A stretch of DNA of 64,000 nt from assembly GCA_021397845.1 (NCBI GenBank), contig CM038039.1:5945731-6009730 (forward strand), read 5' to 3'. The position numbers and the translations under genes are program-made. Numbering within the stretch: position 1 is the stretch's first letter; each line of letters begins with the position of its first letter. This document shows, piece after piece, positions 44,036 through 56,128 of this stretch. Below the pieces are notes generated by a model. The model ran no database searches. It was not told the origin of the DNA and saw only the letters and a program-made list of their open reading frames with translations. This stretch comes from Areca catechu. Its lineage: Eukaryota > Streptophyta > Magnoliopsida > Arecales > Arecaceae.

Positions 44036-44900
44036 AGAACTACTTTTTAAAAAATATATATTGATAAAAGACTTTATTATATACAGCTTCTCGAGCTTTT
44101 CTCATAGTATCATCGGGAAAGTCTTGTTCGGTACATGAATCACCACGTCCTCCGCTAAATACAAACAAATCGAATTCATCGCCTGCATCGCCTCCAAGTC
44201 TTCTCCTCCATGATGACCGGCCTCTCTTCGTACATGAGAGCATCGATCGGTCCTTGCTGAATAAGCACATCTTTCATCCTCGCTTGCCAGAAAGAGAAAT
44301 TACTTATCGTGTCGAACCCACGATCTCCAACTTGATTGCACCCATCCTCTCCATTATCTTCGATCTCATTAATCGACACGAACAATCGAGGCTTAATACT
44401 AGTTGTTATAATACCGATTATATTAATACCACTCGTCGGGGTATCACTCGTGCAGAATATGAATTCCTGTTCCCGGAATCATGATTATCGGTGTCGATGC
44501 CATAGAAGAAGGAAGGAGATTATAAAGTAAAATAAAAGACAGAAATAATTTAGACAATGCAATGTTTCACTGCGAGAAAAATAAATTTACAATATTATAA
44601 ACTTTCACTCTCAATCCCGTACAAGTCCTCAACAAAAAATCCCAAAATCTCTCGCCAGCTCTCGACTTAACTACTCTCTAGAGACCCTTCATCACTTTTT
44701 TTATTTTCACATCTGGCCGGCTCATCTATCCATGTTTTTATAGCCTCTGCTATGAAGAGCGTCTCACCAGAAGTTCAACCATTCGAACCATATCTAAATC
44801 AGAATCCTGTAGCTCTTTTAATACCGGTTTGATTGTAGAGCCCTTCCCGACCTTCGATCAATCTCGATTGTGTCGAAATCAACTCGAATTAAACTAAATC
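44036..44900 (-). mobile_element. Truncated Ty1/copia fragment: LTR, leader and gag start
   Basis: Minus-strand frame 44385-44176 encodes FSFWQARMKDVLIQQGPIDA; after a frameshift near 44200 it continues SICLYLAEDVVIHVPNK to EKLEKLYIIKSFIN, a typical copia gag N-terminus. Upstream, 44487-44502 reads TGGCATCGACACCGAT, a mutated version of the methionine tRNA primer site, and further upstream a CTATAAAAACATG TATA box (44731-44743) sits in a probable LTR. Sequence beyond gag residue ~110 is missing. The right limit of the LTR is uncertain. It lies between the two arabinogalactan-peptide genes. Confidence 0.65.
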
Positions 44901-45797
44901 AGGTGGATCAAGCTGGCAGATGCTTCCAACCATCCGATCATCCCATGGAGTGTACGGAGCCATCGGATCCCAAGCAACGAGAGCATACACCGTCGTGGAC
45001 CGTGCTCGATCCATCCAGATCATGCAACACCACACAGAGAGGAAATGAGTAGCGCTGCTGGGGCTCGGGCCCGCCTAGACGTGCTGTGCATGCCCTCCTG
45101 CATGGGCCGGCGCTTGCAGGCCATGCGAGTTCAGGCCGTGTCGGATCCTTCATTTTATTTATTTTATTTTATTTTTTTTCTTCTCTTGGATTTCTTTTTG
45201 GTTGGGTTATTTTCCAGGCTGGACTTTTTCGGTTGTCTCGTTCCGGACCTTTTCAGGAACCAATTTTGAGCCGTTTTCCCAACAACTTTGCCTCAGCAAA
45301 TTCTCGGTAGATATTAGGTGCATACCGCTGATTTCCTATGTATTTAGTCTCTTTTTACTTGCAAGCATAAAAACATCACGTACGTGCTTGTCAAACGGTA
45401 TGCTTTTTGGCACAGCCAGCGGCGCCAAGCCTTTGCATGTATCGTACCATGGTATGCTGCCCCGGCCCAGACCTCGAATCGATGAAATAATAAGGCTGGT
45501 CGTGCTAACAACCACGTCTATCATGATGCACAAACCGGTGCGTTAGACTGCCATAGTGTAGCTCATCATACATCCCATCGTTTTTTTTTTTTTTTTTGAG
45601 TAAAAAACATCCACACTAATATATACTTCTCACCGAATCTTTTATTAGATATTCGAGGAATACAATAGTAATTAAAAAACTTCTCCTATCATTTCATAGA
45701 AGAAGAAAAGGAGCAACGATATATAGTTGACAATTAAATAAATATACATTGGCGATCCAAAATATTCTTCATGAGGCATGCATATGATGAGTATATA
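44901..45797. other. Non-coding interval
   Basis: Contains a GC-rich patch (45050-45140) and a T-rich patch; overlapping short frames here have no recognisable motif. A poly(T) run of about 16 lies at 45582-45597. Confidence 0.5.
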
Positions 45798-46100
45798 TCA
45801 ATGCACGATATAGGTAACGAGGAGGGCTACAAGCATGAGCACATAAGCTATCCCTTGATCGATCGTCTTGCCTGCGTACGTAAGAATGGTGACCAAAGAA
45901 ATGAGCCATCAAGCTAAATGCAAACACATGTAAAACAAAGAATTTGTCCCAAAAATGGCCAAATTAATATACTCACCATCAACGGTCCTAGCTTCCGTAG
46001 CACACACGACCGTCGTGCCCTGACACACTAATGGATGCAGGAGGATCGCAACAAAGACGTAGGCCAGAATTAGAGTTGATGGCTTGATGGAGCTCGCCAT
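45798..46100 (-). CDS. Arabinogalactan-peptide-like protein, 65 residues, two exons (gene B)
   Basis: Exon 1 is 46100-45977 and exon 2 is 45871-45798; the 105-bp intron has GTGAG and GCAG borders and interrupts the same Gly codon as in gene A. The product begins MASSIKPSTLILAYVFVAIL, a signal peptide, followed by a middle TTVVCATEARTVDG and the conserved tail KTIDQGIAYVLMLVALLVTY ending IVH. Twenty of the last 23 residues equal those of gene A. As there, the middle has no Pro. The product is expected to pass through the secretory pathway and stay at the membrane by its hydrophobic tail, either as a GPI signal or as a membrane helix. The identical phase and site of the intron show a tandem duplication. 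Confidence 0.87.
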
Positions 46101-46244
46101 CTGATCTTCTCAAGGGGCAGCAATAGAAGAAGATGATGACGAGTGCTGAAAAAAAAAAAAAAAAAAAAACAGCCAAACTATTCGAGAGCGAGGAAAGAAG
46201 TGTGGTCAAATATTGTTAGGGATAAGATTGATGGGGAGGCCAAC

Positions 46245-46266
46245 GGATATATATATATATATATAC
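46245..46266 (-). promoter_or_regulatory. (TA)n promoter-like tract of gene B
   Basis: An alternating TA tract about 145-165 bp upstream of the ATG at 46100 may serve as a TATA element. A run of about 20 A (46149-46168) lies in the putative 5' leader. Confidence 0.45.
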
Positions 46267-46269
46267 AGG

Positions 46270-47107
46270 CGCTCTGCTAAACCTCTTGAGCCAATCAATG
46301 CACGCCAACGCATCCGGTAGAGGGAGGAGGTAGGGTAGTTGTAAAATTGAGTCGACTCGGCCCACCGGTTTTGACCGTTTTGTTTGAATTCGGAGAGTTT
46401 AACGTATGGTCCAAGTCCATGCCATCCAACGTATACCGTACGAGTCGGTACATGACGTGAACGTGTTTCTTGAACTTCTCCGGCCCGCTCACGAAGAAAT
46501 AAGATGAGTGTAGCATGGAAACTATTGGATCGTAACAAGAAGAGCTTGATTGACCCGAGAGTCGGTAAGAACGGTAACCTTTCAATAAAGAAGGGGAAAT
46601 GCATGGTACGTTACGGTAAGCTTGTGAAGACTATGCGGCCTGAAAGTAGATACATTCAAACAAAAGTTGCGATGATTTGACGTGGACTCGAGCATCCCAG
46701 CTCAAAGATTTAAAAAAAAAATGTTTCTATTCACCTGGACTGTTTCCATTATTTTTTCCGCACTTCTCCGTTCCATAAAATCTTTCTTTGACACGCTTGA
46801 TGAAGTCCTGAACGAAAATTAGTGTATAGTTTTTTTTATAAGGAAAAATAGTTTATATTTAATGTTGACAAACGATGGATTTGAAGGGTAATTTGGATCC
46901 TCTAGGAACGTGACTCATGAAGATGCCAACTCACAAGCAAATCCATCTGTGCCATGAGAAAAAAATCCTGACTAATTGACAGATCAAGTTCTTCATTTTT
47001 AGGTATAACAAAATTTAGGTAGATTTAGCTGGAACGAATGATTTCAATTTCTATATTACAAGGACCTGTCGTAGGGGATCGACGACACCGCCATGGTTGG
47101 TCATCGT
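46270..47107. other. Non-coding interval upstream of gene B
   Basis: Frames at 46604-46206 and 46585-46295 have no known motif. No repeat was identified. Confidence 0.5.
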
Positions 47108-47209
47108 TAGGATGCAAATGGGCTGGCCCGCCGGCCGACGTTTGCACCGTTCAGTTAAAGTTTTGGGTATTCACGCCCCCGGGCAAGGCCTAGCCCATTT
47201 GCATCCCTG
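47108..47209. mobile_element. Possible short hAT-like MITE, 102 bp
   Basis: TAGGATGCAAATGGGCTGGCC (one end at 47108) and the reverse complement of the right end, CAGGGATGCAAATGGGCTAG, form terminal inverted repeats typical of hAT. The flanking 8-mers gtcatcgt and gtcaaggc match only at five of eight positions, so the duplication is weak. Confidence 0.42.
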
Positions 47210-47369
47210 GTCAAGGCCGGCCCTTATACTTCTAAGCCAATCGGGTCTGTTTGCACCTTCGAGGAAGTCTTTGTATACCAATTCCATCGGAGAAAATATA
47301 CTGCACGTCTTGATTGGACCGTGTACGTGCCGTTTTTCAACACGCATTCAATACTATAGTTTTATCTTT

Positions 47370-48010
47370 TTTAAAAATTTGAATGATAAAAATATCTTTA
47401 TCAAAATATTATAATATATGTTGGCTTGGATTACGTACCTAGTGGCCGGTCTATGATATCCCCATATTCATAGATTGTCATAGAATCAAGAATATTTTCA
47501 TCGTTAAAAATTTTAATTTTTTAATAATAAAAATACTTTGTCTTATGATACCCTTTTCATAAAGGAATATCATACATAAAGAAAATATAATGCCTATAGT
47601 TTACTTGTTATTAAAAATTTTGAATGATGAAAATGTCCTTCCTTATGATACTTGTTTGTGGATAGCATGTTATAATCCTCCTTACATGATGTCATAAGAT
47701 CGAGATATTTTCATCATTGAAAAAAATTTAAAAATTTTTCAATAATAAAAATATCTCGACTTTATAATATCTCATGAAGAGAGTTATGATATCTTGTTTA
47801 TAAATGGATATCATAAAGAAAGAACATTTTCATCATCAAATATATATTTGATATTATAATTTTTTTTAAAAAAATTTGAATGACAAAAATATTTTTTGCT
47901 TGTGACACCTGTTCATTTGTAAACAAGATATTATATTCATATAATGTTTAAAGATAATATTTTTGTATTGAAAATTTTTAATTTTTTAAAATAAAAATAT
48001 CTCTAAACCA
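47370..48010. repeat. Degenerate AT-rich palindromic repeats
   Basis: ATAATAAAAATATCT-like motifs recur near 47385, 47522, 47626, 47740, 47880 and 47990, and their near complements (ATATTTTCATCATTGAAAA) lie near 47493, 47706 and 47826. The best case is an inverted repeat at 47706-47757 with arms of about 23 bases. Nature unknown. Confidence 0.5.
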
Positions 48011-48411
48011 TAAAATCACGCGAATACGAAAATGTAAATTAATTACCAAATGTTATAATCAAAAATAAAACTACATATATTAAATACATGTTAAAAAAAT
48101 GAGGCTTATGCCAAAAGATATTTGGCATTATATTTTTTCTATGCTATCCATGGTGGCAACAAATTACTCTTAAGCCATTTCCAATTTCCTATCTTTTATA
48201 ATTCTTTCTCTTTTTCCCCTATTTATCTTAATAACATATATCATTTAAATTATTACAGATTTTTTATAAACAATAATTAAAAAAAAAAAAGAAAAGAATG
48301 ATCTTGTCGTCGATCTACGATTTCCCTTTTCCTCGACACCCCGCCATGGCTTTTTAAAAAAAGCCAAATGCCCGCCAAACCAATGTTCTCGCACTCACAG
48401 TTCTCTGGATC

Positions 48412-51400
48412 ATGACTCGCCGCTTCCCGCTATTTGTTCTCACAAGATCCCACCTTCAAACCTCATCAAACTCCAATTTCTCCTGTTCTCCTCGTCTCCT
48501 TCCCAGAGAGCCAAGAATCCCTAAACCCCGACTCTCAACTCCGATTCCACTAGAGAAACTGTTAGCAGAGCACAGAAGATCTCGCGGCCAATCCCCAGAC
48601 CTCGTTGCCCCGGAAATCTCATCTCAAGAATCCAATCGGGAGGTCGATTCCGCTTACCACGACATCGTGTGCCGTTACAAGGATTCTCGTAACCCTCACG
48701 ATGCCGCAAGCCTCCACCTTGAGCTAATCAAGAAGGGGTTCGTCGGGGATTTGTTTTTGTCCAACAATCTGATCAATCTCTATGCTAAAGCAGGCAATCT
48801 GGCATGTGCTCATCAAATATTTGATGATATGCAGGAAAGGAATGCGGTTTCTTGGACTTGCCTGATTGTTGGGCACACGCAGCATGGGCTGCCCCACGAG
48901 GCTTGCAATTTATTCCGGTCCATGATTTCAAACGGTTTTGAGCCCACTCAGTTCACCTTCGGAAGCATTCTCCGAGCATGCCAGGATTCTGGTCCCGATT
49001 GCCTAAGTCTTGGAATCCAGATCCATGGGCGGGTTTCTAAAACCCAGCACTCATTGGATATTGTGGTGTGCAATGCGCTGATATCCATGTATGGAAGTTG
49101 TTGTTTGAATTCTGCATTCTATGCTCAGCAAGTTTTTGATAGTATACCAATCAAGAACTCCATAACGTGGAACTGCATCATTTCCGTGCACTCTCAAAAA
49201 GGGGATCCGATTGCTGCCTTTAAGCTTTTTTCAGATATGCAAATGGGAAGTTCTGGGTTTGATTTGAAACCCAATGAGTATACCTATGGCAGCTTGATAT
49301 CCGTGACATACTCTTCCTCGTGTGGTGTGTGCCTTCTTGAGCAAATGCTTGCAAGGGTGTCCAAGTCCGGCTTTTTGAGTGATCTCTATGTGGGTAGTGC
49401 TCTGGTTAGTGCATTTGCTAGATTAGGGTTGCTTGATAGAGCTAAAATGATCTTTCTGCAAATGGATGAGAGGAATGCTGTATCTATGAATGGGTTGATG
49501 GTGGGACTGGTAAAGCAGAATCTTGGAGAAGAGGCAGTGGACGTTTTCAGAGAAACAAGGGATTTGGTCATGATAAATTATGACTCTTATGTGGTTCTGA
49601 TGAGTGCACTTGCTGAGTTTTCAGTACCAGAAGAAGGGAGAAGAAAGGGGAGGGAGGTTCATGGGCTTGCGATTAGAGCTGGTCTTATGGACTCTAAGGT
49701 TGCAATTGGGAATGGTTTACTTAACATGTATGCAAAATGTGGTGCCATTGATGAAGCCTGTAGAGTCTTCGAGCTCATGAGAATGAAAGATCAGGTCTCA
49801 TGGAATACAATGATCTCCGGCCTTGATCAGAATGGTTATTTGGTAAAGGCTCTGATGAGCTTCCTAATGATGCTACGTGATGGTATCATGCCATCGAATT
49901 ATGCAATTATCGGTGCTTTGAGTTCATGTGCAACCTTGCGATTTTTAAGTGCAGGTGCACAACTGCATTGTGATGGCATCAAACTTGGACTTGATTCGGA
50001 TGTTGCTGTTTCAAATTCACTTCCTTTCTATGTATGGAGAATGCCGTGCTTTGTCTGAGTGCTGGAGAGTTTTTAATTCTATGCCTGACTATGATCAGAT
50101 TTCATGGAATTCCATGATCGGGGCATTAGCCAGTTCCGAGGCATCTCTACAGGAATCTATAGGGGTTTTCTTGCATATGATGCGAAACGGGTGGAAACCA
50201 AACAGAGTGACATTCATGAATATTTTTGCTGTTTTATCTCCACTTTCAGTTCTTGAGTTAGGTAGGCAAGTTCATGCTCTAGTCCTGAAACATGGAGAAT
50301 CAGAGGACAGTGCTGTGGAAAATGCCCTTCTATCTTGTTATGCTAAGTCTGGAGAGATCGATGACTGTGAGCGTCTCTTTTTTAAAATGTCTGATAGGAG
50401 GGATGATGTATCATGGAATTCCATGGTTGCAGGGTATGTTCAAAATGGACTTCTGCAGAAGGCCATGGATTTTGTTTGGTTCATGATTCATAGTGGCCAG
50501 CAGATGGACTGCTTCACATTGGCAACAGTTCTGAGTGCATGTGCCTCTGTAGCAGCACTGGAGCGCGGGTTGGAAATTCATGCCTTTGGAATTAGGTGTT
50601 ATTTGGTATCTGATGTCGTAGTAGAGAGTGCACTTGTTGATATGTATTCCAAGTGTGGAAGAGTAGACTATGCCTCGAGGGTCTTTAGGTTCATGAGTTT
50701 GAGAAATGAATTTTCGTGGAATTCAATGATTTCAGCTTATGCCCGACATGGGCTTGGTGAGAAGGCTTTGGTGGTCTTTAAAGAAATGCAATGCAGTAAT
50801 CAACGACCGGATCTTGTCACCTATGTTGGGGTTTTATCTGCCTGTAGTCATGCTGGGTTTGTGGAGGAAGGTTTAAACTACTTTGAATCTATGGGTGACT
50901 ATGGTTTAGTACCACGGATGGAGCACTATTCTTGTATGATCGATCTTTTGGGCCGAGCAGGTAAGCTTGATAAGGTGGAAGAGTTTGTAAAAAGAATGCC
51001 AATGAGGCCTAACGCTCTGATATGGAGGACAGTTTTAGTTGCTTGTCGACAATCAAAAGATGATACAAAGACAGAGTTAGCAAAACTAGCATCAAAAATG
51101 CTTGTGGAACTAGAACCTCAAAATCCAGTCAATTATGTACTTACTTCTAATTTTTATGCATCCAAAGGTAGATGGGAAGATGTAGCAAAAGCACGAGCTG
51201 CTATGCGAAGGGAAATAGTGAAGAAAGAAGCTGGTTGTAGCTGGGTCACCTCAAGGGATGGAGTTCATGTTTTTGTAGCTGGAGACAGATCACACCCAAA
51301 CACAGAAGAGATCTATGCCAAACTACGTGTTCTGAATCAAAAGATGAGAGATGCAGGTTATGTTCCTCAGACAGAGTGTGCTTTGTATGATCTTGACATG

Positions 51401-51634
51401 GAGAACAAAGAAGAGTTGTTAAGCTATCATAGTGAGAAACTTGCTGTGGCATTTGTTCTTACCCGCTCTTCAGGAACACCTATACGTATCATGAAGAACC
51501 TTCGGGTTTGTGGGGATTGCCATTCAGCATTTAGATATATTTCTAAGATTGTTGGACGACAGATAATTCTACGCGATTCTAATAGATTTCATCATTTTGA
51601 GGATGGGAAATGTTCGTGTGGGGATTACTGGTGA
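48412..51634 (+). CDS. DYW-class PPR protein (organellar RNA editing factor), one frameshift
   Basis: Frame 1 (48412-50058) and frame 2 (in frame from about 50025 to 51634) are one gene; together they would give about 1073 residues. The start MTRRFPLFVLTRSH is basic and Ser-rich, fitting an organelle transit peptide. Tandem PPR motifs follow (NAVSWTCLIVGHTQHGLPHE, YGSLISVTYSSS, VSWNTMISGLDQNG, SWNSMVAGYVQNG). The C-terminus has the E region and a full DYW domain: the PG box (GYVPQTE), the deaminase-like HSE (SYHSEKLAVAF) with CGDCHSAFRYISK, and CSCGDYW at the end. It resembles Arabidopsis At5g09950 (MEF7, mitochondrial C-to-U editing) from memory; orthology is not proven. Around 50020-50025 one extra base shifts the frame in a PPR (SNSL then LSMYGECRALSE). 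This is either a consensus error or a recent mutation. Confidence 0.88.
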
Positions 51635-54035
51635 CAGGACCTATTATTTTCTTAAGTACAAGCTCGTAGGAATTCTTTTGCCTGGTCTTCCAAATAGATC
51701 TAAAAGGTAACGTGGATGCTCAGATTGAAAAACTGAGTTTTGTGCATTTAGCCATTTGAGGAAATATTTAGCAGCCATGTCTGATTGTTGCAAGGCCAAG
51801 AAAGAGTAAGTCTGTGCAGAATCAAATGTTAAGCAGCAGAAGATGGCTGATGGAAAATATTGCCAGTTAATGCCCTGTTAATGTCGAATTAATTTTTATT
51901 ATATCTTAAAAATGGAACCATTCTGCATCACATTGGCAATATAGTTGCAATTATAAAACTTTGAAAGATTTCTTCTATATTCTAAAAAAAGATTTCTTCT
52001 GCAGGACTACAATGATGGTGAACATGCTTAAAATAGAGAATTTAAACAGATAAATGTGCAGATGGAGATGCCAAATGCCAGCCCTCATGGCGGATAACAC
52101 ATTCAATTAAACAATTCTGGTACACTTTTTGAATAATGTGCATGTCATGTGATGGTTTATTATCCTGAGCTCAGGCTCATTTCAGCTGTGGAAGAAATCA
52201 TTTTATGCAGTGATCAAGGAATGACCTCGTGCGGAATTGACACTGTGAAAAATGTAGCATCTTGCACATATTCTACCTTCCTATTTATAGGAGCAATAGA
52301 TGCAAGATATAAATGATTTATATATGAAATTTCTTTTCTTTATGCAGCTGGGATGGTATGCAATTTTGCTGTTATGTTGCTAACAAATTATGCAAAGAGT
52401 TCAGATGCAAGAGATCCTTTTCTTCAGTTTGGTAGTTGACACTTGGATTGGAACTTCATCATCCTCTACCCAAATTATGAAGTCAAATCTGTTATACCCA
52501 CAGTATTTTCTTTCCCTCTACTTAGCCTAACAAATTTTCTGACTGTTATCTAATGCATGTTATTTTTTTGGATGAAATATGTATTGATTTTTCATGCTTA
52601 TGACGGCAATGATGCCATCAACCAAGTGCTGCAACATCAAGGTGAAGTCATTTGCGGAGCATCACCTAGAACAATCCTTTTTTGGTATCTCTATTTGACG
52701 GTACTTAAGTCAGATCAAATTAGCTTTTCCTATGATTTGCTATCTTGACTACTGATATGTGGAAACAATTTTGATCCACAATTTTATCCTTTATTGATTT
52801 TGAATATTCATCATCATTAGATGGTTGGAATTTTTTTTTTAAAACCTACTTACATGACAAAAGGTTGTTGTACGAGGGTCTGACATTTTAAAATAGGACA
52901 CATGATGGACTACAGCCCTGTTTAGCATTGTCATAGGTAGTAATTTTTTCTGAAGTGTGTAATTTCAACAAATATTTAGTAACCAAACCGCGAAAATGCT
53001 TTCAATATCATGAAATAAAAATAGAAGACATTGTATAGTACTTTCAATTATCTAATTATTTATACAATCAAAATTATTAGTATAAAATTTTCTTATTTTA
53101 ATTATTACTTTAATATTTAACCTAAATAATATAGTAAATAATTATTTTTTAAATTTATTATAAAATTTCTAAAAGATCATACTTTCATTTAGCGTATAAT
53201 AACTATCATTCCCAGATGGGTTCACATAATCAAGGAGAAGATGTTTCAAAGTTAAATGGACTCTGCATCTTCCATGAACCAGGATTTCCTCTTTGGATGC
53301 GGCAGGATCTGGTTGTATGGTTGTTGAGAGAGTTGATCAAATATGACCTTTGTAAGGCTAAGATAGGAGGCCTATCTTTTTATTTTATAGATAACTGAGC
53401 TGCTTCGATCATTCAAATTGAACAGAGTCCCCGAACTTTGCAAAAATGATTTTTCGTAGCAGGAACCAGAATTACACTCAGAAAATACCTTTTTTTTTCT
53501 CTGTAATACTTAAGTTCACCGATGCTCCAAATGGAATTCAAAGTTGAATTATGTAGGGAAATTTTTTTTGTTGTAGATCATCTAAACAAACAAGTGTTAC
53601 ACAGTTTTATTTGGTTACAGGATGCCCGTACACCAACATGTGATTTGAGCCTATCCGTGTAAAATGTATCTGGTTAGATGAAATCATGCTGCAGCATTCA
53701 TTCCAGTTGCATATAAAAAAATGTTTATTGCTTTGGTAATATTTATACCATTACATTTTTGTTCCCATATAGATGAACCCTTTTTGTTTAACCCATGCAT
53801 CAATTCTAAAACCTAAGGCTAGTTAAATAGAATGTTCTGCAATCATCCTTGAAGTCTACAAAAAAAAAGCTTCTATCATTTTAGCATTTGTACCATCGCA
53901 TTTTGTTGTTACATTGATGAACTCCCCTGTAAATCTATACTTCAATACTAAAATCTGACAGGTATGAAGAGTAAGCAAACTGGTTGAGTTGAAAGAACAT
54001 GGATTTTTTACTTAAGACTTAGCTTATTGTCTAGG
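51635..54035. other. 3' region of the PPR gene and non-coding interval
   Basis: AT-rich; short frames (52557-52748, 53216-53398) have no motif I recognise. Part of it is probably untranslated region. Confidence 0.5.
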
Positions 54036-54040
54036 GTTAT

Positions 54041-56108
54041 TGTGAGAACCGGACTAAATGGGCCCTTTCTAGGCCAAGTCGGCAATCCCAGCCGTTTCAA
54101 CCTAAAATCAAAAAAAAAAAAAGAAAAAAGAAAAAAAAAAGATTGAAATAGGGAAAAACTTGATTCCCTGTTCCGAGTGCCTGAATCCATGGGATAAGGT
54201 CATGGAGCCGTGGTCATTTTGATTACCAGAGGTAGGTGCGAGGGTCACTGAGCCAGGGTGTATTGTCCGGTGGCTGTTGGGAACCATTGTGATAGTGAAC
54301 AGTCATCGCCACCCCTCACCAATAGGTCCTCCCCCTTCGTTGGATTTTCTTTTGATTTTCATGGATGTTGATTTTGTGACAGCAAGCTCCTTTCCTTTCC
54401 CTCAGTTGCCCTGTTGGTGGCCGAATTGCCACCATCGGTTGCAGCGTCTCCACCTCCCTCCTAATCCTAGCAACACTCGTTGGACCACCGCTTTAACCTC
54501 CTCTTCCTCCTTTCTCAGTTTCGTAGAACCATGGGAAGGTTCTATTTGGGCCGAGCCAAAGAAGAGAAAGGAAAGCAGAGAAAAAAGAAAAGAAAAGAAA
54601 AAAAGAGAGAGGAGAGAGAGAGAAAAGAAAGAACAAAATAAATAAATAGTATTTGAAAAGGGAGATCTAAATTTTGTGAAACTAATTTTTTGATTGGATG
54701 TTAATTATATGATATTTAAACTGATTCCTTGCTAATTAATTCGATCCCCATCGATCGGATCCAAATGAATATCTAGATCGAGCTTAGACCTATATCTAGA
54801 CTAGACCGAAAATCTCTTTCTTTATTTTTTTTCTTGGATTAAGGGTTAATTATATAAATTACTTATTTTGTTAGAGCATTCATCTCCTTTATTAGTAAAG
54901 GAGTGCCGGATATAGGATTTGAGTCGTGTGATTCCTTGCTAATTAATTCAATGTCCATTGATCGAACCCAAATGAATATCTAGATCGAGCATAGATCTAG
55001 ATTAGACTAAAAATCTCTTTTCTTATTTTCTTTTCTTGGATTAATGATTAATTGTATAAATAATTTGTTTTGTTAGAGCTTTCATTGTCTTTATTAATAA
55101 ATGAGTGCCAGATGTAGGATTTGAGTCGCGTGTTTCTGATAGAATCAATTTTCTTTAAGTCATCTCTACCCTTAGTATATTTTACTATGCATAATCTGAT
55201 TATTGTTATATTATTTTAAACAAATAAGTATCTTATAGGGATATATTTTGATAAAATATTGAATTAAACATGTATAATATTTGAAAATAGATTATATTTC
55301 ATTATATCGAAAAATATGCTATTTGTTAATTGTGTGCTCTCTAGTCTAATTATGATCATATGAACTAGGATATAGTTTCTTTTGGACTTTCAGTAGAGCA
55401 ATCACTAGTACATGACCGATAGATGGTATATTGTAGTTAAGAGTAGTTTCTTTCTAGGCTTAGCCAAGTGGGGTGATCGCTGATACATGCTAAAAATGCA
55501 TATTATCTCATGTAATATCAGGGCTAGTATTTTTCTAGGCCTTTAATGAGGTGATCACTGGCACATGACTAACGAATGGTATGTGTAATGAGGATCTGGT
55601 CTCTTTCGGGATTGATCATGGATCGATCGTGGCCATAGTCAGAGAGACTAAGAAAGTGAAGTGGGAGTAGATGGCCATCCTTAATTATTTTTGAAAATAT
55701 ATTGTAGTCAAATGCGCATAATTAAAAATTTTATATTGATTAATCTAACATTGACTTATATTTTATGGTTAATTGTTTAATTTTATATTTAATAAACTAG
55801 AGATTTTAATAATTTACTGGGCTCGTGTAGCTTGTTATATCTTTTCTTATTTTTTGAGATGCTACAGAATAGTCGGGGCTTGGGATTATGCTATAAGGAG
55901 CTTAGAAATTGGATTAATTTTTGATGGATTAGACTTATTATTATATTTGTGGTCAAAAAGTTATATTAATTACTATTTTATTATTTTTTGGTATTTTGAA
56001 TGATTTGAACATTAAAAAGCAGGCATTGCATTTTCGATGGGATTAACCTTTAAGGATATACAGCAGTCTATTGCATACCTGGCTCGGGCCTCAGGTCGGG
56101 GCATAACA
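54041..56108 (+). repeat. 5' LTR of the gypsy element, 2068 bp
   Basis: Begins TGTGAGAACCGG and ends GGGGCATAACA. Relative to the other LTR it has lost about 280 bp after about 54298 and gained a 207-bp tandem duplication (units starting 54723 and 54930). It contains a GA-rich tract (54545-54650) and four 75-bp-spaced repeats at 55374-55640. Confidence 0.9.
54723..55137. repeat. 207-bp tandem duplication inside the 5' LTR
   Basis: The unit GATTCCTTGCTAATTAATTC to GAGTCG occurs twice, at 54723 and 54930. The other LTR has it once (59185 region), so it arose after insertion or was lost there. Confidence 0.8.
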
Positions 56109-56115
56109 GATTAAA

Positions 56116-56128
56116 TGATATCAAAGCC
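56116..56128 (+). other. Degenerate primer binding site
   Basis: TGATATCAAAGCC, compared with the standard TGGTATCAGAGCC: two transitions. It lies eight bases after the 5' LTR. Confidence 0.7.

Noticed and set aside
45045..45546. Overlapping short frames with Phe/Leu-rich stretches
   Set aside because: Overlap in different frames with no conserved motif; T-rich low-complexity DNA.
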